NCBI GenBank assembly: GCA_965153455.1
Contig: OZ234495.1
Coordinates: forward strand, 13,698,875-13,762,874
DNA: 64,000 nt
From: Sphagnum compactum
Lineage: Eukaryota; Bryophyta; Sphagnopsida; Sphagnales
Reading direction: 5' to 3'
This document shows positions 24,265 through 37,807 of the stretch, one piece after another. How positions within the stretch are numbered: the first letter of the stretch is position 1; every line of letters starts with the position of its first letter. The notes below the pieces were generated by a model. That model searched no databases. It saw nothing but the letters and a program-made list of their open reading frames with translations, and was not told the DNA's origin. Both the position numbers and the translations under genes were made by a program.

Positions 24265-26672
24265 ATGGTGAGGAAGAGGGCGTTGTTGGCGGGGTGTAAC
24301 TACCCAGGCACCAAGTGCGAGCTTCATGGCTGCGCAAACGACGTGACCCGAATGAAGACGACGCTGCTGGAGCGTTTTGGCTTCGACGAGGCCGATATTC
24401 TAGTCTTGCTCGACAGCGATCCTAGACTGCCGCAGCCAACGGGGGCCAACATACGCCAGTCTCTAGCCAAGCTCGTCGAGGATGTCCAACCTGATGATGT
24501 TCTGGTTTTCCACTACAGCGGCCATGGCACCCAGGTCAGTCCCTGTGAGCAGCGACTCACAAGCTTCCGGGAATCATGTCTACCGGCAGCTTTACATTGC
24601 CTTTCACACCATCGCCATTTCCTTCACTCAGTCCTGATCAAACTGAATCCTCGACTGTAACCTAGTCCACCCAGCTGATCACAAAAAAAAGAGAATTTCT
24701 TTTTCTGAACTCCAAATGTCCCTGACTCATTCTTCTTGTCTAGAGGAGTTTTTGACACATGTGCAACATAATTTCTCTTGATCTGACATTGAGATCCGTG
24801 AGTTGTGCCATACCTAATTGAACTTTATCAGGATGGGTTGATGCAGAAAGGTCCGGTTCTCATGTCCGAACTGTAGCATGATCAGCTAGGAGTAAGAGCA
24901 TAACATTCAGAGCTTGTTTGATTTGATGTTTACTTAGACTTTTATCTGCTTTGTTATCAGGGGAGGACACAGTTTAGTCTGGACCTGAATGTAGCATGAA
25001 GCTGCTTTCAGTCTGTTATATAGCTCAAGGACCTTGAAAGTCTGGTTTGTTGAAGAAAGCTCGAAATATGGGGAAGTAGCTGGGTGGGTGCTGAGATTGT
25101 TGAGGTGGGGGATTATAGGTGCCTCCAGAGTCAGGTGCACCAGATGATACTGGCATGGAGGAAGCAATTGTGCCGACTGATATGAACATCTTGACAGGTG
25201 AGATTGTTTGAACCTTGAAAGAATATGTCTTGACAAAGTTCTCACAGGAGCCAAAGTAGTTTTTGCTAAGAGTTCAAACATTTGTCTCCTACAGTTGGGT
25301 AATTTCTTGCCATCTAGTGTTGGGTACATCAATCCAAACACTTACCTCTTGAACTTCATCTTCTCTGTTTGTTTTGTTCATGAAATTTGTAATGTGCAGG
25401 TTCTAAATTTTGTTGGATCTCATGCAGATGGAGATTTTCGAGATTTGGTAAACAAAATTCCCAGTGGTGTTACTTTCACGTTCATATCAGATTCTTGTCA
25501 CAGTGGTGGCCTGATTGATTCTGAGAAGGAGCAGATTGGTGGGGGTGTAATTCAATATGCGACCACTCTTTCAACTGGCCCTGCAGCATTGTCATCCAAT
25601 CCCCAAGCACCAGTTAGCAATCCTGAATTGCAGCATAATAACAGTACTGGTCAGGGAAATAATGCTGAAGGTGGACTGATGGGATTCATCTCCAGGGGGT
25701 TGCAGGCTTTTCACATCCCTGGAGATGATGAAGCACCTCCGGAAACTCAGCCCCAAACACAAACCATCAAATTTAAGTCACAGTATGCAGCAGATGTGGC
25801 TGCTTCGCAAGAAGACGCTCCTCAATCCAGAAACAAGAACTTGGACATCAACACTCTTACAGAAATTCTGAGCCAGAGGACTGGCCAGGATGTGAAGGTG
25901 GGCAACATCCGAACAACAATCTTTGATGTGTTTGGAGATCAGGCCAGCTCATCAGTCAAGACGTTTGTCAATGCCATTTTCAGCCAGCTCCAGGTGAAAT
26001 TCTATTCTGTTCTTCGCCTAAACTAATGGACATCTGATTTCCTACTACTCCCAAAATTGGTAGGAGAAAAATGCTGTGCCTGTTGTCAGGAACTGATGAA
26101 GCATGAATTCAGTGGAAGTTGATTTTAAGTTGAATAAAAACCAATGCAATTGAACAATGAGAAGGCTAGCCAGAGGCTTGACGATGAGAGATCTAAGTTG
26201 TTTGCAGGGTGGAGGTGGTGGTGGTAGTGAGGATCAAGGGGCTGGATGGATGGCAATGGTATCAAGTGTGGCAGGTCAATTCCTCAAAACAAAACTGGAT
26301 ACTGATCCGAATGCAACAAGTTATATGGCACCAGCTTTACAAGGTGTGAATCCTTTCTCTGCACATGCGGCTTACAGTGGGTTGAAACCTCCAGCAGCAC
26401 AGCGTGTGCGTGCTGACTGTGGGATCCTTTTAAGTGGGTGTCAAGCAAGTGAGACTTCAGCAGATGCTACAGTAGGTGGGGATAAATCAAAGTCATATGG
26501 AGCTTTCAGCAATGCCATCCAGACTGTTTTGTCACAGACAAACGGTCCTATTACAAACCGTGATTTGGTATTGGAAGCACGAAAGCTTCTGGCAACATCA
26601 GGATTCAAACAACATCCATGTTTGTTTTCAGCAGATACAAATGCTGATGCTTACTTTATCTGTCCAGTGTAA
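24265..26672 (+). CDS. MCA-II: Type II metacaspase
   Basis: Calcium-dependent cysteine protease cutting after Arg or Lys. Plant type II members act in cell death and in wound-peptide processing in the cytosol. Exons are 24265-24534, 25119-25197, 25428-25993 and 26208-26672. All junctions are GT-AG and in frame, giving 459 residues, longer than the 418 of Arabidopsis MC4. The start at 24265 opens the conserved p20 beginning (RKRALLAGCNYPGTK). An earlier in-frame ATG at 24148 would add a Cys/Val run encoded by the leader microsatellite and is rejected. HYSGHGT contains catalytic His87 and SDSCHSGG contains catalytic Cys140, almost the spacing of Arabidopsis MC4. No N-terminal prodomain or zinc finger is present, as expected for type II. 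A long linker (about 150-320) with a Gly run precedes the p10 region, which contains DCGILLSGCQA. Exon 2 reads GMEEAIVPTDMN where relatives usually have a DECIVP core. Confidence 0.93.
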
Positions 26673-28199
26673 TTTCCTCTAGATCCAGTGATGCTGAGTC
26701 TACAAGATGCTAATAAGTAGCAGCAAGCTGGATCTGTCTACATCATTCATTTCTTTTTGGAGATGATGAGCTCAGGTCATATAGCTTGTTTTGCTCAGGT
26801 TTGATGATACCAAGCTTTTTATTTGCTGCAAATATGAGGATTGTCTTGTGTTCTGAAGTCTATCATTTACAATTCATAAATCCCTTAACACTGTTTATCA
26901 CATGAGACTGCAAAATTAGGTACACAAATAGATGATCTTCTAGTGCCCCATTTTTCTGGCTTTGCAGTTCATCACTCTTCATGCTCATCTTCAGTTGGGA
27001 CTTGGGTGATGAGACTTTGCCGCAGGTCTTAGCATTTGCTTTGAGCAGTTGCAAATCTTTCTTTTTGTTGACAACAACTGTCTAGCTAGGCCCTGTTCCA
27101 GTGAAACAAGATCGAGCTATGATGGGGAATTCAGTTTGAGGCTGAAACAGTTTGGCTGTTTTGTTCAGTGATATTATCCTGCAGAAAAAAATGGTATAAC
27201 CATTCTTGGTTGGTATTGACTTTTGAACATACCAGCTTGGTCCTGGTATTGGGTCCAAGACTGATTTTGGACTGGTGGGAGGCACGTATATATGTATATA
27301 CCTGGTATTGAAACTGACATAGAACCAGCATGAGGGTAATATTACCTCGGGTCCCTACCAGGCTGGTCTTCCTTCAGGTCATTCTGGCCTGGTATGGTCC
27401 TGTGATGCCAATTCACAGACCAGATTATACCATACTTATTTACCACCCGTGGGCATTTTGAGAGAAACAGTTGATCCCAACTGTCACTTGAAATTGATCA
27501 CCTCCTTCGTGAATAGTTGAAGAAGAAGGATGTTGAAGGTTCGAATGAAGGAAGGTCCATTTTGGTTGCTTACACATTCAAAGCACATCCAGCAACTTTG
27601 TAGCAGATCAAAAGGTAGCCACTAAAAGGGACAACTAGAAAAAAGATCTATACAACTATTGCAAAAAACTCATCATTGGGTTCGAAACTGCAAAAAAAAG
27701 GCAACAAACTTGAAGAAATGGGTGCAATCATGCTATTAGGAGCCAAAAGTAGTTATAACCATTACTTGATTTTATGTTTTTTACATCAAAATTTATTTAA
27801 AAAAGTTTTAACTTGAAAATAAATTAAATGTTTTGCACATTATCAAACTAATATCTTATTTTACAAATGTCCAAAATATGAAATTACTTCATTAACATTT
27901 GGACCTTCAAATATAGTGTAATATCCATGTAACCATTGTTTTTAAATAGTAAAAGGATTTGTAAATGGATTGTAAAACTTTGGAAATGACATATTTATGA
28001 CAAATATTCAACACAAACCATAACAAAATAGTACAAAACCTTTTTTGAAGATTTTTTGAAAATATTTCAAGGATATTTTTCAAAAAGTAGTCACTTAAAG
28101 GGGCGCTAGTGGCTTTTATTAACATGACTACACCCAAGCATGCACACACCTAAAAAACAGCTATCATAACCAAACAAACATATTCTGTAATGACAAATG
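26673..28199. other. Intergenic downstream of the metacaspase
   Basis: The first few hundred bases are presumably the metacaspase 3' untranslated region and terminator. The stretch around 27180-27430 repeats words like CTGGTATTG and ACCAG in both orientations. From about 27770 the sequence is AT-rich up to the copia remnant. No LTR could be defined. Confidence 0.4.
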
Positions 28200-31100
28200 C
28201 TTTAGACAACGAATTTTGGTACATCAATTGGGAACTTTTCAACAACTAACAATTCAAAAAAAAATCTTTAACTATAAGAACATCCCCAACCGATCCATTT
28301 ACATGGCTGAAAATTCTGTCCAAACAACTATTGGAAAGGTAAATGTTACTCTATCCATGAGAATGGGAGATCGCAAAGTCAAAGGAGTTATTCATGAAGT
28401 ATTACGCATCCCAAGTCTTGTTAAAAAATTATTTTCAATTAGCAAAGCTATCGCTTAAGGTTTGAAAATAGAGTTTGAACAAGATGGTTGTAACGTTAAT
28501 AATAGTGTTGGAGGGGTTCTTACCTATATAGGAAAATAAGTTATATAAGTTGATGTGTTCACAAGTTCCAAAGAATGTTTAAGTTATAGAATATCCAAAG
28601 TGTGTTAATGTTCAAATTGCTAAAGAAAGAGATTTGACGATTTGGCATGACAAATTTGGTCATTTAAAATGAGTAAAATCTAGAGCTTCTCATATAAAAA
28701 AACCTAATCACCGAAATGGATCCCAAATTTTTCTGTGGGTTGTGCTAATGGGAAGCAATGCAAGAATCCATTCTAGAAGGGAGATCCCAAGGAAATGTAA
28801 TATAGTCCTTTGGAGTTCATCCACACAAATTTGTGTGAATGGATGAAGATTACTTCAGTGGAAGGGGTTCGATTTTTTTGACTTCACCAATGACTACATC
28901 ATGATGGTTTGGATTTACTTTTTAAAGAAGAAGTCAAAAGCCTTGGTGGTTTTTTAAAAGTCCAAGCCATGGTGGAGAACAATTTGGAAAAAAAAATCAA
29001 AGTTGTTTGTAGCGACAATGGTGGTGAGTTCACTTCAAAGGCCTTTAGAGACCATTGCAGGGCTATAGGGGCATCCAACAACAATTCAATACACCATACA
29101 CCCCTCACTCGAATGGTGTAGCAAAAAGGCCCAATTGAACCTTGGTGGAAATGGCACAATAGACACTTCATAGCAAGGGTTTATTTCATGGTCTATGGGT
29201 GAAAATTGTAGCCACAACTACATACTTGAAGAATAGGAGTCTTAATAACTATTTCGAAGGAGTAATTTCATTGAAAGCTTGGAGTGGAAAAAAGTCCAAT
29301 GTAGGCCATCTCAAAAAAATTGGCAACATGGCTTTTGTCCATAAATCGAAGGAGATAAGATCAAAGTTGGATAGCAAGACCACCCAAGGTTTGTTCAAGT
29401 GGGTTATGAAAGGAATTTACATAGGGTGTGGATTCCGGCTCAAAGGAAGTTACGCATTAACAAAATGTTTTGGTGGTCAAGAATCCACAAACTCCCATGA
29501 TTTCAATGGAAGACACCGTTAAACCTAACAACCAAATTGTTGAAAATCAACAAATCAACAAAGATCTTCAATTTAAAGTTACTACTGAAAAATACACCAT
29601 CCATGATCCAAAGTCTACAAAAACACCTCAAGGACTTAGAAGGGAAAAAAAAATTCCAAAAAGGCTAAAAGATTTCATAGGAGTCATTGAATATCTAGTT
29701 CACAACAAATTTTCTAGAGGATCCAACAACTTTGGCCTAGAAGGTTTAACACAAAATGATGCAAATCAATGGAGGGAAGTAGTAGAAAAAATAAATGGAG
29801 TCTTTGAAAAAGAACAACACATGGATGTTGTCAAAGCTGCCAGAAAACCAAAAAGCAATTAGATGTAAGCGGGTGTTTCGAACCAAGAAAAATGCTCAAA
29901 GCAAAAATTGTGCATCACAAAGCAAGTTAGCTTATGGCTAAAATATGCACACGAAAACATGGAATCTTTAACAATACATTTGCTCCAATAATAAAGTTCA
30001 TTTTAATAAAGGTGTTACTAGCCACTACAGCATTAGGGTGAAAGCACATTACGCAATCTATTTTTAGGTGTCACACTTATAATTTTTCCTACATCTTTTT
30101 GAAACTTAAATATAGAACATTAATATTTTCATTGAAATATTAAAAAAGGGATTCACATATTTAATGATAATAGAGTTGGCATTTTTAAAATGCAAAAAAA
30201 CACATCAAAATCTTAACTACTTAATGAATATTTGACTTTTGAATCTTGATGATGAATTCTATAACACTTGACAAAACTCATGGATATGGACTTTTATCTT
30301 ATGGTGTGTTAATTTTATGTGTTTGAAATTTTGGGATATTGCATGAATTATGTTTAAGAAACTAAAGATCCATTGAATGAATGGAATGTGATTTTAATTT
30401 ATTATGTTATGAACATAATAAATCCCAAAAATTATGATTATTTTAAAAGCCCTTTTAAGAATTTAAGAATAATTATTTGAAAAAAAATTATGATATTTTT
30501 TATGTCTTATGACATCATAACTTGAAATTGGAAATGCAAAAATGTTACTTTCAATATCATTTAAATATTCATATTTTAAGCCAATTTTCAACTACCCTAG
30601 AAACGATTTTGAAAATGTACTTTAATCCACCAAAATTGAGTCACCCTACTGTGTTTTCACCCATTATAGGATTTGGAGGTGTACCAAGTTGATTTCAAAA
30701 TCATGTTTCTAAATGCGGGTTTAGATGTAGTCATTTTCATGGCGCAACTAGATGGACAAATTCTAACAAGTGAAAAGGAGCTTGTTTACAAGATGTAGAA
30801 GTCTTTGTATGGAAAAAACCAAAGTTCAAGATCTTGGTACCAGAAATTGGACAATTTCTTTCTTGAAAATGAATTTAAGAGGTTGGAATTTAATCATAAC
30901 GTCTACATCAATGCACATGCAATCATTGTTGTATACATGGATGATCTTTTCATTTTTGCATAAGATGCATGAACTTTTCATTGGTTGAAAAACATACTTT
31001 GTGAAATTTAAAAGAAGTTCAATTTGTTTTGGAATTCTAGGTGACACAGGACAAAAGCCAAAGAAGTATTACCTTAAGCCAATCTAGTTACATTGCAAAC

Positions 31101-31800
31101 CTCTTAGCAAAGTTTTTAAATGGATGCATATAATCCAACCACTACCCTTTTAAAAACATGTGTTAAATTCTCCAAGAAGCAAAGTCCTAGCTCAACAAAA
31201 GAAGAATTTGAAATGGTTAACATCCCATATAGGAAGGTTGTAGATAGCCTAATGTATTGCATGGTAGTCACAAGATTGGATGTAGCTACTACAATGGGAA
31301 TCGTTGCTCAATTTTTTAACAACCTTGGGTTAGCACATTGGTAGACAATCAAGAGTCTTTTGAGATATTTGCAAGGCTCATATAATCTTGTGTTATGATA
31401 CTCTCTTAATCTTTTTAACAGGAAGACCTTGAGCTTTTTGGTTTTTGTGATTCGAACTGGGGAGGCGATGTTGACACAAGGAAATCAACAAATGGCTACG
31501 TTTTCCTTTTGGAGGAACAGTTGTTTTTTGGGCTAGCAAGAAGCGATCAATAGTTGCTCTTTCTTCCATTGAAGCAAAGTACATGGCATGCATTCATGCA
31601 ATGAAGGAGACTCTGTGGCTTAAAAGGTTCTTAGCTGAAGGGGGATACATGTAGAAAAATGCAACTTTCATACTCAACGATACTCAAGGAAGCTTGGCTT
31701 CGTTGAAGAATCTAATGCATCACCTATGCACAAAGCACATAGATATCCAATTCCATTTTGTGAGGGAACATATCTCCTCCAATGAAGTTTAGTTCAAAAT
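28200..31800 (+). mobile_element. Degenerate Ty1/copia retrotransposon
   Basis: Pol domains appear in copia order on the plus strand, broken by stops and frame changes. A protease/GAG-pre-integrase region lies at about 28216-28670, ending in IWHDKFGHLK. The integrase core is at about 28800-29121, with SDNGGEF at 29011-29031, and the integrase C-terminal part at about 29270-29520. The start of reverse transcriptase is at about 29640-29900 and its core at about 30660-30960, with YMDDL at 30934-30948. RNase H is at about 31120-31640, with IVALSSIEAKYMA near the end. Integrase before reverse transcriptase identifies copia and excludes gypsy. About 700 AT-rich bases interrupt the reverse transcriptase. 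The usual C-terminal end and both LTRs were not found. It is inactive. Confidence 0.88.
29930..30650. other. AT-rich insertion inside the copia reverse transcriptase
   Basis: Reverse-transcriptase homology stops after the segment near 29900 and resumes near 30660. The roughly 700 bases between contain no recognisable pol residues and are much more AT-rich. It may be a nested element or the product of a deletion and insertion. No terminal repeats were identified by eye. Confidence 0.45.
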
Positions 31801-34500
31801 AAACATTAATCGTTTATCTTTATTTTGTTAGGAGTTTGAGTTTAACTACCCAATTAAATTTTAATTATGTTGGTGCAAAGTTGGGTTAATGTAATTAATT
31901 GTGCTTTAGCTTGAAATCAATTCAATTTATTATTTAGGATATAATTTGAAGTTGTGCATTTTCAAATCACTTTTGATGATTTAAAAATTTAGAACACATG
32001 ATTTTTTTGCTTTGTAATTTTTATGTGTTTTTATACAAGTTCTTTACACATGGTTTTGTGTTGTTATTTTTCATTTTGTGTTTTGGGCTTAGATTCTTGC
32101 TAGTTTATAAGTGAGTCATATTTAGGTTTGAAAATGATGCACCATTAAGATGCATTTGTCATTTGTGACATGTATGTGTAAACAACAATAGTTATAGGCA
32201 TTGACATGGTAGCGCATGATAACCTTAACTTGGATTGACAATTTTGCAAAGCATATAGGTATGCCTTTATTCTTATTGGACATGTTTTGAAACCTACACA
32301 CATATATGTAGGTGTTATAGTTTTGAATCATGTTATTACCCTTACCTGACTGATATTTTTGGATCAATATACCTGCCCATGGGAACTCTAGGAACTCACT
32401 TTGTGTACAAGTATCAACAGCAAGATTTAGTTCTTGCAAATTTTGCGAGGTGGGTGGTATGGGGATGATTCGCAAGAGGACATAGCCAAATTTGACATTA
32501 AATAGAGACATATTTTTAGAACTTGCCTAAATAGTAAAATATTAGTTTAAAAGATGTTATCAAATTAAAATCAGAGTCCAAATGTGGTGGAAAAGTTTAT
32601 TTAAGAAATTTATTTGATGTTGTTTTTATTTTTTTAAAGTGAATATTGAGAAATTATATTTCCTTTTTTATTCTTATATTTTGTAATTTGGTGAAATTTT
32701 GAACCAGAAAAAAACATTGATAGGAACACTTAAAAGAATCCAGTGAAAATTATGGCTTTATTCCAGAGGCTATGCTTTGGAAGTTGCCAAGGTTGCTGGA
32801 AGGTGGAAGTGAATCACCACACTAAAACAATTTGTTAGGCCTTGCCATGGGGGAGGGACCATGGCGTGCAGCATCAGTGTTGGGCATTACCTTAAATTTT
32901 GTAAGGTGGGTCAAGTGGTTTCTCTGCTGTGTTCATACAGAGAGGGGTTTTTCTATGTCTAGAGTTAGGGTTGGTTTCTTTTACCCAGTGATTTTTTTGG
33001 TGGCAAATTTTTGCCATTGCCAAAAATATTTTGGGAAAAGAATATTCTGTCACAAATTCTTTTTTACATTTTTCAAAAAAAAAAAGCCCCAAAAAAAAGA
33101 AATCGCCACAACTTCCTACGATATGAAAGGGGTGCTTAAGATTTTCGACCACCATATTTTTCATATCGCCAAATTGGGCTAAATATACTTATGGATGCAT
33201 GATTGCCACTTGAGCAACATCACAAAAATTGGGGGAAAAATAAAACACTGCTTCTACCCGAGTTGAAACATTTGTGACTCCCCCCTAAGAGGATGGTCTC
33301 CCAAATGCTGCCTTGGATCCAGCCTTTGTTATAGGGTGTGAACCAAAGGCCTCTAGAGCCTGAGCAAATGAAAATTGCACCTGAATGAATGAGACTGAAG
33401 GTTTGCTCGAATTGTGGTGCTTTTGAAACAGATAAAGTGCTGAAAGCAAAGAGAAAACTGAAGGGAAAAAAGAGAGGACCAGGTCCTAGATGCAAAATGG
33501 CTGGTGGGTGATGGAGAGGTCCTGAGAAAGTATAATTTCTTTCCTTTCCCATATGGGTCAGTTGGCATACCAACTGATGTACAATGTGTACAATGTGTGG
33601 CGGCTCATGACGACAAATGCCATCATCTTTGCAATGGACTTGACCCCCCATGCATGGGATTGTTGCAATCCCGTCCAGAAAGTCCTAAATGCACAAGCAT
33701 TTTTCCATAAAGTATAAATTCATTTCTTTTTCACAGGGAAAAAATGAAAACTTCCATTAGAGTGTCACTCGTGGTAAATGTCAGTTTTAGGGAAAAAAAA
33801 TAAGGCCAGAGTGAACTAGCACCCACCAGTGCCCAAGATGGGTTGATGTGTGTGTGAACACGAAACGCTGTTTCCATTGCATTATTGTTCTTGAGCTAAT
33901 CCACTGGGCTTTGTACTAATTGCTACCCAGTGTTGGCAGGTTCCTAGTTTGGAGTGTTAAACTTGAAGATTCGGGCTCTTCAGATTAGGACCTGAATTAG
34001 AATCCTTTTGGTGGAATTAACACAAGCACTCGGACTCTAGAACTTAACCTTTTGCTAGAATCTTGATTGGAATTGAAACTGGAACTTTGAAGAAAAAAGG
34101 TTTGAACAGCTTAATAAGCCCTAAACCTCAGAGAGGACCAATTTGATCCTCTTTTCAGTGTATTTTTGACTTTTTTATGACATTTAAGGGTTACCATTCT
34201 TTTGGTAAACAAGTTTAACTTTTTCAAAAAATTATAAATATATATGAATTTTTATAAATAATTGATCAGTTTTAATTAGTCGTAGAACTTTGTACCTACA
34301 CAATCCTCAATTTTAATTTGTAATAAAACTCTATACCTATACAAGATACAATTATGAAAGGGGTGTTGTGCGGACATGAAACTGAACTTGGTTTTGAAAC
34401 TAGACTTAAAGGTTCTTGAATTTGAAAAAATGTGCCAAAATTGAAACCACAGGATTTTTAAAAATTGAAAAGTTGGGCTTAAACCCAAACCTAGAGAATC
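31801..34500. other. Intergenic, no gene recognised
   Basis: AT-rich DNA. About 33165-33240 carries a minus-orientation member of the dispersed family (CCAAATTGGGCTAA to CACAAAAATTG). About 33500-33710 is less AT-rich but has only short frames with no recognisable product. Confidence 0.4.
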
Positions 34501-34700
34501 TTTAGCAAAAAGCTTTTAGTGACAAAATTGGGGCCCAAGGTTCTGTTTCTTTAGCAAAAAGCTTTTTTACCAACAAAATTGGGACCGAAGGTTTTGTTTC
34601 TTTAGCAAAAAACTTTTAACAACAAAATTGGGACCGAAGGTTCTGTTTCTTTAGCAAAAAGCTTTTAGCGGTAAGATTGGGATCAAAGTTTTTGTTGAAC
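34501..34700 (+). repeat. Tandem repeat, ~50-base unit, four copies
   Basis: Copies begin at 34501, 34550, 34601 and 34650 with TTTAGCAAAAAGCTTTT, followed by ACAAAATTGGGACC-type and AAGGTTCTGTTTC words. The period is 49-51 bases. Non-coding. Confidence 0.8.
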
Positions 34701-35444
34701 TGGAAGAACCAACTAGTACTAGTCATCCATGAATATCTACCTATCTAGTAGAATTAAAAATGCCTTGCCTACCTACTTACCTACCTTCATAGAAACCACT
34801 GACATTCCTTACCTACTTTACCTACAATGTTGAATAGTGAACATTTAACAAGCCCAAAAAAATGTCCTCCAATTATTTTAGCCTCAAGCCCACAAAGGTC
34901 TTGCATCTAGCAAGAGGTACACAAATAATCTGTCATGTTCCCAAATCTCCGTCCCATGTTTTTATTCTCACAAAGAAATTTCAGACCTAAGTTAAATGAG
35001 TGAGATGGAATGTATCAAATTTGGGATGCATGTCAGTTTGCAAAGATGACAGATTAGGGCTACCAAAGGTGTACCGGATTTGTGAGGCTGTAAATGTTGG
35101 GAATGAACTTCACGGAAAAAGGTAGCAAAATATAGCAGCTCAAGCTTATGAGCAACACAAATGGAGAGAATAAGTGCATGTTATGTTTTACACCATACTT
35201 GAGAACTTTGGAAGATATGGAATTTTATTGCTTAGGGTTGCAATTAAACCCCTACCCAATTGATTAGGTTCAGAGAAGTATTTGGCACAGTACATTGGTT
35301 GCTGGAATGGCCTCAATGGGAAAAAAAAAACCACATTAACTTAGTGGAGCTTGGAATTCATGCACTCCATCCAGACTAGATTTTGGGAATACTTGAGGGA
35401 TTCCAAAATATGTGAACCAGGGAATTATGCAAAAACAGTCGTGC

Positions 35445-35652
35445 AAGGACAACACATCCCTTTTTCCTTTGAAATTGGCAAGAACCCTTTGAGTTGTTCC
35501 AGGACGATCGGTAAGAGTGGCTTGGAGAATGGAAATGCCATGCAAATGAAGGACAACACATCCCTTTTTCCTTTGAAATTGGCAAGAACCCTTGGACTTG
35601 TTCCAGGACGATCGGTAAAAGTGGCTTGGAGAATGGAAATGCCATGCAAATG
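35445..35652 (+). repeat. Tandem duplication of a 104-base unit
   Basis: 35445-35548 and 35549-35652 are near-identical direct copies, both starting AAGGACAACACATCCC and ending ATGCCATGCAAATG. Only a few substitutions separate them, so the duplication is recent relative to the other repeats here. No gene is involved. Confidence 0.88.
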
Positions 35653-37800
35653 TATGAATAATGTCTCAGGGGTTGGTTGTTGTTGCCGCAATAATCAGCA
35701 AAAACAGAAAGCAAGAGTTTGTACAAACGATTTGCTGCAGCAGAAAAGGATCCAGAAAGTCTGCAGTATATCCAACACACTCTGAATAGGTAGCAGCATT
35801 TGGAATAAGATCAACCTTGTAGCTGAAATCAAATGGTTTGTTGGAAAGGGGAGAAACTAAGGAACTATAGATTGATGAATATGCAGGGTTCAAAGTTCAA
35901 ACCAATTTTGTGTTGTTCTTTACCTTAATCAAAGAGCCTCCAATTCCCATTCTAAAAAATAAATTAGAACTCCCTTGGTTCCAGTTTGACAGATGAATGG
36001 AACTGGGATTCCAGTTCCAGGTCTATTTGGGAACTGGCCTTGGGTGAACCAGTACCTACACTAAAACCATGAAAAAACTTGGAAAAACATGTAGTGTTTA
36101 CTTCTAAGCATTACAAATATTCTATCTCAAGACTAAATCCGGGTATCCAAGTTCAAATCTTATATTCCCTACACCAAAATTTGATTACCCCATATGTTCT
36201 ATGATATAATATATGTTGTTGCAGTTTCCAATTCTGTTGCTAATCATTTTTCCCACACTTATTTCTCACTCCTCTTTCAGAAGGTAATAATAGGAGAAAT
36301 ATATAACCGAAAACTTTCAAATTCCAATGAACAAGTATGAATAATATTCCCTACCTCTAAGAAGGATAGGTATACATATAAGTTAATGGTCAAGATGCAC
36401 TATGTCAATTATGTACAATGTCAAAAGTTGAAAATCATGCAAGTTTTGAATATGGTTTTATTCATATGCAACATGCTTAGAAAAAACACATGTCTTGACA
36501 ACACTGTTCAATCTTTGGCTGGTCTCACATCCTGAAATAGATTGTTCATTAGTTTTGTGTATTCAGAAGGTTTTTGTTACGAGTGTTTGTCCAAAAGCTT
36601 AGCAATTTTTTTTCTCATTTTTGTCCCACAATACGTGCCAGGTATCACTAGAAAAGAATTAAAAATCAGTGCAGGTCTTTATTCTTGGTAGAGCTGAAGG
36701 GTGCAGGCTTTACCAGAACTGGGCCTGGGCTTCAATCTACACTTTTCCAATTAGCTGATTTCTTCTTCTCTTCCTTGTGGGGGAGTCTGTCCACAGGGAC
36801 ACAAATGGATGTATTGACCCCCATCAATCAAAGTATACGTGAATTCTGAAAACTGATTACACTGCAAAGGGTCCCATGCAGCAAGAGCTGCAAGCACCAA
36901 CAAGAGAGGAAAAATTCAAGAGACAAATAGAGGACAGTACTGAAATTCCTACTACCTACTCAAATCCTTACTTTTGTTCTGGCTTGATACCCCTGCCCTC
37001 CATCATGATCTGGGATTATTCTTTTTCAGGCGAAATTTCACCACTGTGGCGATTTCTTTTTGGAAAAATGGTGATAGAAAATTGTTTTATCTGAGCTTTC
37101 TAGTAGCCAGATTTTTGTAAAAGTGTTCCAATTGATGGGGTAGCAAACAATATTAAACGATGTCTAACTTTTTTAAAACTTTCATTAGTCAGATTTGCTT
37201 TCATTATCTTCTGTATGATTGCCACCTCAAAAGTTCAGCTACATTACAAAATTGAAGAAAGAGTACTGAAATTGAATTCCTTACCATCTCTAATGAGAAT
37301 ATCAATGCTTGGATTGGCTATTAAGTCATGAGTTACAAGCCATAAACCTTTGTTTCATTGCTGACATACTAGTTAGGAGTTAGGACAAGGTACTACCCTT
37401 GGCTCACATTGGCTTAGTGATTCCGTAAATGTTCACTGCCTGGACAAAAATGCCATAACCACTCTTGTTGTTGATGAAAAGTGAGCATTTTGAGTCTCAT
37501 CAGCCTTTTCCTATAGGCAAGATTTTGCCATAAAGAGAATTTGAATATCATTTTTTGAAAATAAAATGATTTTGGAGGGTTTCAATTAGAGGTTTTCTCA
37601 CTTTTTTGGTATTATTTTTTCTGCAAAGTGGTCCCAAAAATTAGCAAAAGTAGTCAAATTCACTCTAGTTTTTAAAAAAAACTCCCAATTTTTTTGTTGA
37701 AAAAAATGACAAAACATGTCAGAAATAAAACACCGGTTTCAATAGCCAGAAGTGAGGGCAAAAGAAAAGAAAAAGTCATCAGACGTATCTATTTGGGTTT
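35653..37800. other. Intergenic, nothing recognised
   Basis: AT-rich with only short frames. No RNA gene or strong repeat was seen apart from homopolymer-rich stretches that resemble dispersed-family fragments near 37560-37740. Confidence 0.4.
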
Positions 37801-37807
37801 TCAGTGT

